Counted from the first letter of the stretch, positions 12,182-21,226 are shown. The stretch is 64,000 bases of DNA from Candidatus Saccharibacteria bacterium UBA6209 (GCA_002421965.1 DISN01000005.1:1-64000); one strand, 5' to 3'. Numbers and translations are program-made. Notes: generated by a model not told the origin, from the letters alone.

Positions 12182-13354
12182 GTGAAACAGACAAAATTTT
12201 CTGGTAGGCATTTAGGCTTTCTGGTAACGGCCTTTGCGGTAGTTGGCCTACTAGCAGTGCCACTTACAACGGCTTTTGCCGCAACAGCAACCAATCGCTC
12301 AGTCGAGCTATCAAGCTCTTCATTGGGTGCGACCAATGTCCGATACAAGTTATCATTTACAACCGGTACTGCGGCCGCGGGTGCAGCTGTGATCTATTTC
12401 TGTAACAATAGCCCGCTCAAGGGTGCTGCTTGTACTGCTCCAACTGGCTTTACTGCCGCCAATGCTACGGTATCGACTCCATTCAGTAAGGTTGGATCAA
12501 CTGCTAACCGCATTGAAGTAAGCGGTACTTTTGGAGCAAGTGAAGATATCGAACTTGAGCTAGCGGGTATCACTAACCCAACAGTCGCCTCGGTAACTGA
12601 ACCACTATATGTTCGTGTAGTAACCTATGCTTCTCCTGGCGATGCTACAGGCACTACTGCCACTGCGCTAGGCACAAATCAAGTTGATGATGGCAGTATG
12701 GCAATTGCTATCACTCCAACCATCGGTGTATCTGGAGATGTTTTAGAGACATTGACATTCTGTGTATCTGGTGGGACTGCAGCCGACAAGGAAGTTAGTC
12801 CTATCGGAGACGGCTGTACTGGTACATTGACCGCTCCAACCCTAAAGCTTGGTACTGATGCTGGCGGTATTGTCAGTCTTCAGCCGGGAGTGGTTAGTGA
12901 AGGCAAGATCTTTACACAGATTTCTACTAACGCTGCCAAAGGTGCAATTGTTAGGCTAAAGAGTAGCGCTGTTGGCTGTGGTGGATTGTTGCGAGCCGGT
13001 GCTGCATCTGCTTGCGATATCGCACCTGCTCAGCAGACGGGTATTGTAGCTGGTGATGCAAAGTTTGGCGTCAAGACAGCAGCTTCAACTGACGGCGCCG
13101 GAGCACTTGGTCTATATCAGCCATACGGTACTCTCGCAGCTAATGCTTACTACAGCAATGATACATTCTCGATGCGTTATGTTGATGCTAACGATGGCGT
13201 AACTAGTCCTTTCGGAGATCGATTCCTAGAGACAGCCGAAGCACCAGCAAACAACAAGAACATGGCGCTAACATTTGGTGTAGCTGCTTCTAACAACACA
13301 CCAGCTGGTAATTACTCGGCAGATCTTAGTCTGATTGCCGTAGGTACATTTTAA
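12182..13354 (+). CDS. Exported surface protein, two shared domains
   Basis: 390 residues, GTG start preceded by GGGAGG. Signal peptide to ~AFAATA. The N-terminal domain TNRSVELSSSSLGATNVRYK ... VIYFCNNSPLKGAACTAP matches those at 7222 and 8987. The C-terminal domain has AKFGVKTAAS and ends NTPAGNYSADLSLIAVGTF. Rich in Ala, Thr and Gly. A TACACT -10 candidate near 12137-12142 gives a leader of ~35 nt. Function unknown; possible surface-layer or adhesin component. Confidence 0.78.
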   Translation: MKQTKFSGRHLGFLVTAFAVVGLLAVPLTTAFAATATNRSVELSSSSLGATNVRYKLSFTTGTAAAGAAVIYFCNNSPLKGAACTAPTGFTAANATVSTPFSKVGSTANRIEVSGTFGASEDIELELAGITNPTVASVTEPLYVRVVTYASPGDATGTTATALGTNQVDDGSMAIAITPTIGVSGDVLETLTFCVSGGTAADKEVSPIGDGCTGTLTAPTLKLGTDAGGIVSLQPGVVSEGKIFTQISTNAAKGAIVRLKSSAVGCGGLLRAGAASACDIAPAQQTGIVAGDAKFGVKTAASTDGAGALGLYQPYGTLAANAYYSNDTFSMRYVDANDGVTSPFGDRFLETAEAPANNKNMALTFGVAASNNTPAGNYSADLSLIAVGTF

Positions 13355-13383
13355 GCTTCTGAATAACCCAAGGAGACAGATTT

Positions 13384-14376
13384 ATGCGGACTAGACAGAG
13401 TATTAAGAACATAGCGGCTGCATCACTAGTAGCTGTTGTTGGGCTTTCTGTGGCATTTGTAGGCCAAAGCTATGCTCAGCAGGCAGCAACGTCAAGCACA
13501 GCGAATACCCTAAAGGTTTCGCCACTGCGAACCGATGTGACTGCCGACCCAGGTGAGACAAAAACTGTAAAAATAATTGTAACCAATCCCTCTAACGCAG
13601 AGGTTTCGGTAAAGCCAATACAGAACGACTTTGTTGCTGATGACAAAGAGGATGGTAGCCCGGCAATCATTTTGGATGAAAATGAGTATTCTAAGTCAAA
13701 TAGTCTGAAGCGTTTCTTAGTGCCGCTAGAGAGCTTTAATCTCGCCAGTGGTGAGACGAAAGTTGTCGAAGCGACAATCAACGTTCCTAGCAACGCTGAA
13801 GCCGGTGGCTACTTTGGCGCAATTCGATTCGCACCAACTGCACCCGACGCTGGTGGTCAGGTTAACATGAGCCCTAGCGTTGCCTCGATTATTCTCCTTA
13901 GGGTGAACGGTCAGGTTTCAGAAAAGCTCGAGCTGACTGATTTCCAGGTACTACAAGACAGCAAAGCGACTAACTATTTGCTGAGTGATCAGAGCGTGTC
14001 AATGCTGGTGCGCTTTAAAAATAACAGCAAGGTCCAACTAGCGCCATTTGGATCAATATCTGTTCAAAAGGGCGATAAGGTTGTCTACAATGCTAACTTT
14101 AACAACTCTGAGCAAAAAGATATGGTCCTGCCGGCCAGTGCTAGGCGCTGGGAAGTTCCACTTAAGGACATCGATGGCTTTGGCAAGTACACGGTCAGTG
14201 CAACCTTTACTTACGGCTCGGCCAACCAGACACTAGAAGCAACTCAGGTCTTCTGGGTAATTCCTCTTCCGATAATCATCGGGTCGTTGATTGGCTTGGC
14301 GGTAGTTATTGGGTTGATTGTTCTGCTGATAGTCAGGAGCAAGCGACAAAAGGGTAGTATCAAGCTAGGTAAATAA
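13384..14376 (+). CDS. DUF916-like exported protein with C-terminal anchor
   Basis: 330 residues. Signal peptide to ~SYAQQ. LKVSPLRTDVTADPGETKTV and KIIVTNPSNAEVSVKP are typical of the DUF916 peptidoglycan/WxL-interacting Ig fold; a second beta domain follows (SMLVRFKNNSKVQLAPFGSI). The C-terminal membrane helix (PLPIIIGSLIGLAVVIGLIVLLIV) has a basic tail. It starts 29 bp after the 12182 gene with an AAGGAGA site, so the two are cotranscribed: each DUF916-like gene follows one shared-domain gene. Confidence 0.75.
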   Translation: MRTRQSIKNIAAASLVAVVGLSVAFVGQSYAQQAATSSTANTLKVSPLRTDVTADPGETKTVKIIVTNPSNAEVSVKPIQNDFVADDKEDGSPAIILDENEYSKSNSLKRFLVPLESFNLASGETKVVEATINVPSNAEAGGYFGAIRFAPTAPDAGGQVNMSPSVASIILLRVNGQVSEKLELTDFQVLQDSKATNYLLSDQSVSMLVRFKNNSKVQLAPFGSISVQKGDKVVYNANFNNSEQKDMVLPASARRWEVPLKDIDGFGKYTVSATFTYGSANQTLEATQVFWVIPLPIIIGSLIGLAVVIGLIVLLIVRSKRQKGSIKLGK

Positions 14377-14394
14377 CCAGTTCTAGATAACTGC

Positions 14395-14427
14395 AAAGTA
14401 ACCTCCGCTTAGAGCGGAGGTTACTTT
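14395..14427. terminator. Bidirectional terminator
   Basis: Perfect 14-bp stem AAAGTAACCTCCGC / GCGGAGGTTACTTT with a 5-nt loop, A/T-rich on both sides. It separates the convergent surface operon and the phosphoglycerol transferase gene. Confidence 0.85.
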
Positions 14428-14449
14428 ATTTATCTAGAGTCTTGTCTAA

Positions 14450-14486
14450 TACGCTACATATAGCGTACCTACGCTATATCTAGTGT
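14450..14486. repeat. Small palindromic repeat, copy 1
   Basis: TACGCTACATATAGCGTA (14450-14467, 7-bp arms, 4-nt centre) followed by ACGCTATATCTAGTGT. The same two modules occur in the opposite order at 30331-30367. Confidence 0.7.
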
Positions 14487-14488
14487 TC

Positions 14489-16054
14489 CTAGGGTTGTTG
14501 CTTAGATAGGAATATCTGCTTTTCGTAAAAGCTAGATCGCTTAGCTAGCTCGCTATTTAGCGCCTCAATAGTGCCGTATTTCTCAACTAGGGTTTCGCTA
14601 TCTGAGAATAAGTTGGTGCCGAGCGCCAGTTTGTCGCCATCGATCTTGACACCCATGGCGGCCAGAGTAGTGGGGTACATGTCGAATGATGAGAATAATC
14701 TTCCAGTTGAGGTTACAGGCTTAACTGCTGAATTTATAAATACATTATATACAGTTCGCTGATAATCTGGTTGAGTAATGATATTGTCGTAGTATGAGGT
14801 CTGCATACCCAAGTGGTCGCCAGTCAGGACGATGGTCGTGTTATCGGCAAATGGCTGCTCTTGTAGCCAGCCTACAAACTCAGCGACCATGCTTGATGAG
14901 CAGGCGTGAACATTGCTGTATTTTTCCTGGTAGTTTGTCTGGCAGCTAGGATCAAGCCAGCCATCAGTGAAGTGTGTATCGACAGTCAGTAGCGACAGGT
15001 TAAATGGCTTATCTTCGGATGACAACCGCTCTGCTTCGGTCTTGGCGAACTCAAGCAGCTTCTTGTCTTCATAGCCCCACCAGACACCATAGTCAGGTGA
15101 TATTTGTCCAGACTTCTTGGCATAATTATAGTCCTGGATAGATGTATTGCCGTGTTGAGTTAGCATTTTATCTCGTCCGCCGAACGAGGCTTCTGATCCC
15201 ATAATAAATGTCTGATTGTAGCCGTTGGCCTCAAGCACATCACCAATCGTGTAGGCACCAGGTAGGAATTCCTTGTACATGCCCATTGAGTTGTGGTCTT
15301 TGCCGAGCACGCTTGATTTTAGTGGTACGCCACCGCTCTGAGCCATCATAGCACCGACGGTCCAAGTTGTGCCGTAGGCTGGCAGTGAACCGCCCAGGCC
15401 AGACTGTAGGTTCGAGAACGATACATTGTCGTTATTTGTCGCCAATTTTTCTAGCTCGGGCATTATCGTCTGATCCATCTGACCGCCGTTTTCCTTAGAA
15501 AACAGAGTATTCTCCATTGATTCTAGGTAGATATAGACTAGGTTGCGCTTTTTTTCTGGGAAGGTTAACTTTGCGGTGCTTGGCTCAACGTAGTGGTCTT
15601 CATAAAGATTACTGGTTTGAGTCAGCGACCAGACATAGTCAAATACGCCAAAACTACTAAGCAGTAGCCAGGCTGACAATAGAAACATCGTCAGTGAGTA
15701 GATAAATTTATATTTGAGACGGATTTTTGATGGGTTAAAGGTAATCTTTTTTGCTCGACCCAGAAATGACAGATCAAAGTTTATAGTAATTTTGTTGCGA
15801 TAAAAATCAATAACTGGCAGTAGCAGCAGAAAGAAAAGTATGCCGCAAAATAATAAATTATCTTGGACAGCGCTTATCAGGCTGGACAGCTGTCCGTCAC
15901 CCGCACCGTTAATAAAGTAAAAGATTATCTCATCTATTTGAGCATCGCCAAAATTGACACGTTTATATCGGTTGGCAACATAAAATACCGCCGCTAGTAG
16001 CAACATGACCAGGATGCTTATTTTGGCGAGTAATCTTCGTTTACTTTTTATCAT
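14489..16054 (-). CDS. Sulfatase-fold phosphoglycerol transferase (OpgB/LtaS-like)
   Basis: 521 residues from the ATG at 16054; an in-frame ATG at 16087 lies deeper in the upstream gene. Four or five N-terminal membrane helices, then an extracytoplasmic alkaline-phosphatase-fold domain. NLVYIYLESMENTLF carries the metal-binding Glu, and GTTWTVGAMMAQSGGVPL matches the OpgB-type nucleophile segment (Thr). LTVDTHFTDG and TIVLTGDHLGM supply the later metal ligands. It probably moves phosphoglycerol groups from lipid to a glycan or lipid on the outer face; the acceptor is not deducible. It overlaps the upstream small gene by 14 bp. Confidence 0.82.
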   Translation of the reverse strand: MIKSKRRLLAKISILVMLLLAAVFYVANRYKRVNFGDAQIDEIIFYFINGAGDGQLSSLISAVQDNLLFCGILFFLLLLPVIDFYRNKITINFDLSFLGRAKKITFNPSKIRLKYKFIYSLTMFLLSAWLLLSSFGVFDYVWSLTQTSNLYEDHYVEPSTAKLTFPEKKRNLVYIYLESMENTLFSKENGGQMDQTIMPELEKLATNNDNVSFSNLQSGLGGSLPAYGTTWTVGAMMAQSGGVPLKSSVLGKDHNSMGMYKEFLPGAYTIGDVLEANGYNQTFIMGSEASFGGRDKMLTQHGNTSIQDYNYAKKSGQISPDYGVWWGYEDKKLLEFAKTEAERLSSEDKPFNLSLLTVDTHFTDGWLDPSCQTNYQEKYSNVHACSSSMVAEFVGWLQEQPFADNTTIVLTGDHLGMQTSYYDNIITQPDYQRTVYNVFINSAVKPVTSTGRLFSSFDMYPTTLAAMGVKIDGDKLALGTNLFSDSETLVEKYGTIEALNSELAKRSSFYEKQIFLSKQQP

Positions 16055-16346
16055 TTTTCTTGACTTCAATGGCGACCATGCCCTCAATTAGATTGACGAC
16101 AAAGGGCAGTACGAATGCAAATACTGATGCGCCGATTAAGTAATTTATGAATGACTTATCGCTAAAGATGACGTTCTCATGGTTGAATATATAGATAATA
16201 ACCAGGTACATGCACAGGTTGACTAGTACTAGAAATAGTCCAAAAGAGGTAAATAATTTGCGTGTTGGTAGCTTGTCTCGCTTTAAGTGATTGTAAAAAC
16301 CGAGCGCCACCATGGCAGGGGCAATAAGTGCGATAATTTCATGCAT
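16041..16346 (-). CDS. Small three-helix membrane protein
   Basis: 101 residues with three predicted membrane helices (ALIAPAMVALGFY, FTSFGLFLVLVNLCMYLVIIYIF, YLIGASVFAFVLPFVVNLIEGMV). Its stop lies inside the phosphoglycerol transferase gene (14-bp overlap), so the two are translationally coupled and probably work together. No family recognised. Confidence 0.7.
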   Translation of the reverse strand: MHEIIALIAPAMVALGFYNHLKRDKLPTRKLFTSFGLFLVLVNLCMYLVIIYIFNHENVIFSDKSFINYLIGASVFAFVLPFVVNLIEGMVAIEVKKNDKK

Positions 16347-16417
16347 ATATCTATTTTACCACGAATAAATAAACTATCTGGCGTAGGAGGCAACGACAGT
16401 ATATAATAAGCATAACC

Positions 16418-17335
16418 ATGGTGGAGTATTACCTAAAGAGATCAATGTCAGACACGCTGAGTCGGGTAGATAAGCCGCTGAGTGGAAATGGTCTGTGGGT
16501 TCACTCTACCGATCGTCGGACCGAAGTCTCGTCAATAATCGAGCACTACGGGCTAGATAGAAATACTGTCCAGGATGTCTACGACCGACACGAGCTGCCA
16601 CGACAGGAGTCCAAGGATGGTGTTTCATATAGTTTTCTGAGGGTGCCGAATGCAGCTGGCGACACTGTGCCGATGCTAGCGATAGTGACTAGGCATAATT
16701 TCATTACTATTTCTCCACATATGGTGTTTTCTCCGGCAGAGACCGATGTATATTTAACAACACCAACCAGCAATCCTGCTGCCTCGCTGGTAGCCTTGCA
16801 CGCCAGGATTGTTACCGAATACGAAAAACATATCTCCAGACTGAGTGAAATGATTGCCAAATCTCGTAAGCATCTCAAGAAGCATGATGTTTCAAATAAG
16901 GATTTTATTGAATTTGTTGATATTGAGGATCAGCTAAATGACTATCACACCAGCCTAAGCGGCATAAATGATGTGATTGGTCGCTTGGCCGAAAACCGCT
17001 TAGGTCTGTTTAAACACTACGACCTAGAATCGATAGAGGACTTATCTCTTCATGTTTCGCAGTTAATAGTATCGATCGACTCAAATATTCAGTCAGTTCG
17101 AAGTATTCAGAGTGCTTATTCGACAATTGCCAACAATACAATGAACCAGCGAATGAAGGCCTTAACCGTAGTGACGATACTCTTGGCCATACCGAACGTT
17201 TTTTATGGTATGTACGGCATGAATATTGCGCTGCCTATGCAGCATGAGTCCTGGGCTTATCCGGCGATCATCGGATTTACGGCGTTGTTAATTTTACTCG
17301 TGTTTATCCTTGCAAGGCGCTTCAGGTTATTCTAG
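16418..17335 (+). CDS. corA: CorA-like divalent cation channel
   Basis: 305 residues. N-terminal cytoplasmic alpha/beta domain, long helices at ~150-240, then two C-terminal membrane helices. The pore signature YGMNIALP is present after the first helix (IPNVFYGMYGMN). Imports Mg2+ or a related ion. A TATAAT box (16402-16407) is 10 nt before this ATG; an in-frame ATG at 16445 is possible but lacks promoter support. Confidence 0.9.
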   Translation: MVEYYLKRSMSDTLSRVDKPLSGNGLWVHSTDRRTEVSSIIEHYGLDRNTVQDVYDRHELPRQESKDGVSYSFLRVPNAAGDTVPMLAIVTRHNFITISPHMVFSPAETDVYLTTPTSNPAASLVALHARIVTEYEKHISRLSEMIAKSRKHLKKHDVSNKDFIEFVDIEDQLNDYHTSLSGINDVIGRLAENRLGLFKHYDLESIEDLSLHVSQLIVSIDSNIQSVRSIQSAYSTIANNTMNQRMKALTVVTILLAIPNVFYGMYGMNIALPMQHESWAYPAIIGFTALLILLVFILARRFRLF

Positions 17336-17370
17336 AATAGATATAGATAAGCACAATCCTGTGCTATTAC

Positions 17371-17399
17371 TTGACGGACATTTTTTTGTTTGCTATTAT
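17371..17399 (+). promoter_or_regulatory. Strong sigma70-type promoter
   Basis: TTGACG (17371-17376), 17-nt spacer, TATTAT (17394-17399) with an extended TG upstream of the -10. It drives the short transcript that contains the 30-codon ORF. Confidence 0.8.
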
Positions 17400-17492
17400 A
17401 GAATATGTGTCTCGCGCCGAAGCATTAAATTGTTTTAAATAATAAAGGTCGAAGCGCGTGAGGCTGTACATAAGTACGGGGAGTATAAACAC

Positions 17493-17585
17493 ATGCCAAT
17501 AGCAATCACTTTTGTGTCTTCTAGGCGCAAAAAGATCGCAGTTGATGTGGTGCCTGCCGAATGGCAAACATACATTGCACACTAA
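17493..17585 (+). CDS. Small protein of 30 residues (or sRNA)
   Basis: ATG to TAA encodes MPIAITFVSSRRKKIAVDVV followed by PAEWQTYIAH. A consensus promoter lies upstream, with a ~85-nt leader that can form a GC-rich stem (TCTCGCGC with GCGCGTGA), a GGGGAG site 9-10 nt before the ATG, and a terminator hairpin 16 nt after the stop. The whole unit is ~230 nt. It could be a small-protein gene or a regulatory RNA; no family recognised. Confidence 0.5.
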   Translation: MPIAITFVSSRRKKIAVDVVPAEWQTYIAH

Positions 17586-17600
17586 AGTATGTAATCAAAA

Positions 17601-17630
17601 AAAGACACCTCAAGGCACCGAGGTGTCTTT
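17601..17630. terminator. Bidirectional terminator
   Basis: 11-bp perfect stem AAAGACACCTC / GAGGTGTCTTT with an 8-nt loop. On the minus strand it is followed by seven T, so it mainly ends the DsbA-like gene; on the plus strand the tail is GCTTTT. Confidence 0.85.
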
Positions 17631-17644
17631 GCTTTTATACTCGA

Positions 17645-18340
17645 CTACTCAACTTCTTTTAGCGCCGCGTCTATTTGAGTTTTCATGCCTTCAGTTGAGT
17701 TGATCTTGCCGCCATCAACTTGCTTGCCGTTAATAAATAGTGTCGGCGTGCCAGTTACGCCAGCTACCTTGCCCAAGGCTTGATCAAATTTAATCTTTTT
17801 TCTGACAGCCTCGCTGGCATAGTCGGTGCGGAATTTCTCTATCTTAACTCCAACTGATGTAGCGTATTTTTCAAAAAATCCATTACGATCGGCTGCGCTA
17901 GCGGCGCTCCACTCTGCCTGATTGGTAAATAGTGCATCCCACATCTCCCAGTACTTGTCCTGTAGTCCTGCAGCCTCGGCACTAGCTGCCGCAGCATTGG
18001 CATTTGGATGAATGGATGAGATTGGCCAGTTTCTATAAACAAAGGCAATTTTAGACTTGTATGTTTCGTCTTGTAGGATTGGCGTTATGTTCTCGTGAAA
18101 TGTCTTACAGCCAGGATTACACTGAAAATCACCGTATTCTACCAGTATGACTTTGGCGTCTTTGTTGCCAAATACGTGATCACCAATATTGCCGTTTCGC
18201 TCCTCGCCAGCTAAAATTTTGCCGGAGCCAGCTTTGCCAATATCGTCAACGTCGATAGTACTTTTAGGTGACATGTAGATAAGTCCGCCAACTACAGCTG
18301 CCACAATAACTCCAAATATAATCCAATGTTTCGCTTCCAT
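17645..18340 (-). CDS. DsbA-like thioredoxin-fold protein with CxxxC
   Basis: 231 residues. N-terminal membrane helix (WIIFGVIVAAVVGGLIYM) leaves the domain outside the membrane. The thioredoxin fold shows VEYGDFQCNPGCKTFHENI: the two cysteines are separated by three residues instead of two. The cis-proline loop is VTGTPTLFINGK. DsbA/DsbG-type exported oxidoreductases act on secreted protein thiols, and neighbouring surface proteins contain conserved Cys pairs. The altered spacing may change redox chemistry. The translation was checked codon by codon (TGT AAT CCT GGC TGT). Confidence 0.85.
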   Translation of the reverse strand: MEAKHWIIFGVIVAAVVGGLIYMSPKSTIDVDDIGKAGSGKILAGEERNGNIGDHVFGNKDAKVILVEYGDFQCNPGCKTFHENITPILQDETYKSKIAFVYRNWPISSIHPNANAAAASAEAAGLQDKYWEMWDALFTNQAEWSAASAADRNGFFEKYATSVGVKIEKFRTDYASEAVRKKIKFDQALGKVAGVTGTPTLFINGKQVDGGKINSTEGMKTQIDAALKEVE

Positions 18341-18398
18341 TAATCCTCCTAATTTCTATGTAGTAGTATACCTGAAAATCGAGTACAATAAAACTATA

Positions 18399-19406
18399 AT
18401 GATTACTCTTACTATAGTCGTAACTCTGTTACTGTTGATAATTTCTGGTATTGAGCCGGTGCGCTCTAAGCGTAGTGCCTTCGAGAACAATCGTCTAAGC
18501 CGTCAGGGCAAAATATCATCCATCGATCTTAGTCGTGATAGCCAGTACTATAATGTACTTGCTATCAGGCGTATATTGTCGGCGCTGCTTTTGGTGTCGC
18601 TAGTGCCGGTGGCAATTAGTGCATTTGGTTGGCTGTGGGGTGTTGTTCTTGGTGGTATTGTCGCCTTGGAGTACCAGGTGCTGGCTGATACCAAGCCGAT
18701 CAGTTATTTGTCGGCCAAGTTCTACGGGCTAGTCGAGCCATATGTTCTGAAGTTTTGTGATAAGTTTAGGCGCCCAATAACACTTCTGGTCGCAAGTCAG
18801 TCCAGCCAGCCGTCAGGTGATATTGTTATATCCTCAAAAGACGAATTAAAAAGTGTGCTAAAAAAGGGCACCATCCCGCTTAGTAGTCTAGAAAAGACCC
18901 TGCTAAGTAGTACGCTAAACTTCGAGACAAGAGCTGTTTCCGAGATTATGACCCCAAAAAGCGTAATTGAGTCAATCGACCACAACGAACTGCTCGGCCC
19001 AATTCTGTTGGATGAACTACACAAAACTGGCCACAGTCGCTTCCCGGTAACTGCCGGTGATATTGATCACGTAGTCGGCATACTGTACGTCAGAGATCTG
19101 TTGGTTGTTGACGGCACTAAAAATTCCAAAAAAGTTAGCCAAGTCATGGATGAAGAGGTTTGCTTCATCCATGAGGATCAAGATTTAGCCCATGCTCTTA
19201 AGGCATTTATCAAGACCGAAAAGTTATTGTTTATCGTTGTCAATTCGTATCGTGAGACTGTCGGCTTAATTACGTTAGAGGATGTAATAGAGGCTCTAAT
19301 TGGTCAGAAAATTAATGACGAGTTCGAGCAACACACCGACCTTCGGGCGGTAGCAGCTCAAAATATTCGTGCCAACAATTCGCCAAACAAAGCCAACAAT
19401 GTCTAA
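18399..19406 (+). CDS. HlyC/CorC-type CBS-pair membrane protein
   Basis: 335 residues. N-terminal hydrophobic helix, a second hydrophobic region at ~57-90, then a CBS pair: EIMTPKSVIESID ... GHSRFPVTAGDIDHVVGILYVRDLL and KLLFIVVNSYRETVGLITLEDVIEAL. The membrane part is much shorter than a full DUF21 domain, and the usual C-terminal CorC_HlyC domain is absent, the protein ending in ~30 polar residues. The family is linked to Mg2+/Co2+ efflux or binding. TACAAT lies ~10 nt upstream of the ATG. Confidence 0.8.
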   Translation: MITLTIVVTLLLLIISGIEPVRSKRSAFENNRLSRQGKISSIDLSRDSQYYNVLAIRRILSALLLVSLVPVAISAFGWLWGVVLGGIVALEYQVLADTKPISYLSAKFYGLVEPYVLKFCDKFRRPITLLVASQSSQPSGDIVISSKDELKSVLKKGTIPLSSLEKTLLSSTLNFETRAVSEIMTPKSVIESIDHNELLGPILLDELHKTGHSRFPVTAGDIDHVVGILYVRDLLVVDGTKNSKKVSQVMDEEVCFIHEDQDLAHALKAFIKTEKLLFIVVNSYRETVGLITLEDVIEALIGQKINDEFEQHTDLRAVAAQNIRANNSPNKANNV

Positions 19407-19443
19407 GAGTTCTCAATTCCGTCAAAATCTGGTAAAATAACAG

Positions 19444-21192
19444 ATGATGAAACGATTTTTTGCTAATGAACTTACTGGCCAAATAGGCGCCGACGTCCTG
19501 GTGTCGGGTTGGGTTCACGCCAGGCGAGACCATGGTGGCGTGATTTTTATTGACCTAAGAGACCACACCGGGCTGGTTCAGCTGGTCATCAACCCAGACC
19601 AAGAAGCGGTATTTAACTTAGCAGAATCACTCAGAGATGAGTTTGTGATAAGTGCCACCGGTCAGGTACGAGAGCGCGGCGAAGGTTTGGTAAATCCAAA
19701 CATTGACTCTGGTAGCATTGAGATCTCTGTTTCCGAGCTTACAATCTTAAATCAGTCGGACACTCTGCCGATTCAGCCATTTTCTGATGCGCAGGCCAAC
19801 GAAGAGTTGCGACTAAAGTATCGCTACCTGGATTTGCGCCGTCCAAAGATGCAAACTATACTAAAAAAGCGTTCCGAAATGTTTTCTACGATTCGCAGAT
19901 TTATGGAGCAGAGTGATTTTACCGAAGTAACAACGCCAATTTTGGCTAACTCTAGCCCCGAGGGTGCTCGAGATTTCCTGATTCCTTCGCGACTCCACGA
20001 AAACAAATATTATGCTTTGCCGCAGGCTCCACAGCAGTTCAAGCAATTGCTGATGGTTGGCGGTGTGCACCGATATTATCAGTTGGCTGCATGTTTTCGC
20101 GACGAAGACCCAAGGGCAGATCGCCTGTATGGTGAGTTTTACCAGCTAGATACCGAAATGAGCTTTGTTGAAGACGGCGAAACCGTCAGGTCGACATTTG
20201 ATCCGCTAATCAAGCAATTGGCTACCGAATTTGCCGGTAAGCAACTGCTATCTGAATCAATTCCACGCATCCCATACGTTGAAGCCATGGAGAAATACGG
20301 CTCAGACAAGCCCGATCTACGTTACGGCATGGAGCTGATTGAGCTAACTGATGTTTTTGCCCAAACTGATTTTGCGGTTTTCAAATCAGCAGATTGCATC
20401 AAAGCTATTTGTGTTAAAGGTGGTGCGTCGCTTAGTCGCAAGCAGATCGATAAGTTTACCGAAATTGCTAAACGCGAGGGCGCTGGTGGTTTAGCCTACA
20501 TCACTTACGACAATGGCGAGGCCAAGAGCCCAATCGCTAAATTCTTATCTGAGAAAGAGCTGGAGTCAATCAAATCTCGACTTGGTGCGACCGACGGCGA
20601 CGCTGTATTTTTCGGTGCCGACAACCGCCAGACTGTCAACAGGGTCCTAGGCAAGCTCAGGACTGAATTTGCCGAACATTTCGGACTCAAAGACCCAAAT
20701 ACGATTGCTCTTTGTTGGATAGTCGACTTTCCGTTCTACGAATGGGATGAGTCGCGCCAACGAGTTGACTTTGGGCACAACCCATTTAGTATGCCAAAGG
20801 GCGGACTATCGGCCCTTGAGGACATTCAGACCGATGCCGATAAACTAGCGATCGTTGCCGACCAGTACGATATGGTCATGAACGGCTACGAAATCTGCTC
20901 CGGTGGCGTGCGCAATCATAACCCAGAGGTCCTCTATAGGGTATTTGGTGCGCTGGGCTACGACAATGACTACGTTGATGCTAAGTTTGGTGCAATGATT
21001 AACGCCTTCAAGTACGGCGCTCCGCCTCACGCTGGCTGTGCATTTGGCGTTGATCGCATGTTTATGGAGCTAATGAACGAATCTAATATCCGCGAAGTTA
21101 TAGCTTTTCCAAAGAACGGTTCGGGAGTTGACGTCATGATGAACTCGCCATCCGAAGTCGACCCGGCTCAGCTAAAAGAGCTCGGCCTCTAG
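19444..21192 (+). CDS. aspS: Aspartyl-tRNA synthetase, bacterial type
   Basis: 582 residues, normal bacterial length with the inserted GAD domain. N-terminal OB fold (VLVSGWVHARRDHGGVIFIDLRDH), class II motif 2 (FRDEDPRADR ... EFYQLDTEMSF) and motif 3 (GAPPHAGCAFGVDRMFMEL). It charges tRNA-Asp, and possibly tRNA-Asn if a GatCAB route exists, which the window cannot show. TAAAAT (19433-19438) ends 5 nt before the ATG, predicting a leaderless mRNA. Confidence 0.97.
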   Translation: MMKRFFANELTGQIGADVLVSGWVHARRDHGGVIFIDLRDHTGLVQLVINPDQEAVFNLAESLRDEFVISATGQVRERGEGLVNPNIDSGSIEISVSELTILNQSDTLPIQPFSDAQANEELRLKYRYLDLRRPKMQTILKKRSEMFSTIRRFMEQSDFTEVTTPILANSSPEGARDFLIPSRLHENKYYALPQAPQQFKQLLMVGGVHRYYQLAACFRDEDPRADRLYGEFYQLDTEMSFVEDGETVRSTFDPLIKQLATEFAGKQLLSESIPRIPYVEAMEKYGSDKPDLRYGMELIELTDVFAQTDFAVFKSADCIKAICVKGGASLSRKQIDKFTEIAKREGAGGLAYITYDNGEAKSPIAKFLSEKELESIKSRLGATDGDAVFFGADNRQTVNRVLGKLRTEFAEHFGLKDPNTIALCWIVDFPFYEWDESRQRVDFGHNPFSMPKGGLSALEDIQTDADKLAIVADQYDMVMNGYEICSGGVRNHNPEVLYRVFGALGYDNDYVDAKFGAMINAFKYGAPPHAGCAFGVDRMFMELMNESNIREVIAFPKNGSGVDVMMNSPSEVDPAQLKELGL

Positions 21193-21197
21193 TACTC

Positions 21198-21226
21198 TTG
21201 ACAAATTATGACGCTTGTGCTATCAT
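21198..21226 (+). promoter_or_regulatory. Sigma70-type promoter of the YtxH operon
   Basis: TTGACA (21198-21203), 17-nt spacer, TATCAT (21221-21226) with extended TG. The leader is ~80 nt long before the AAAGGAG site of the next gene. Confidence 0.75.
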
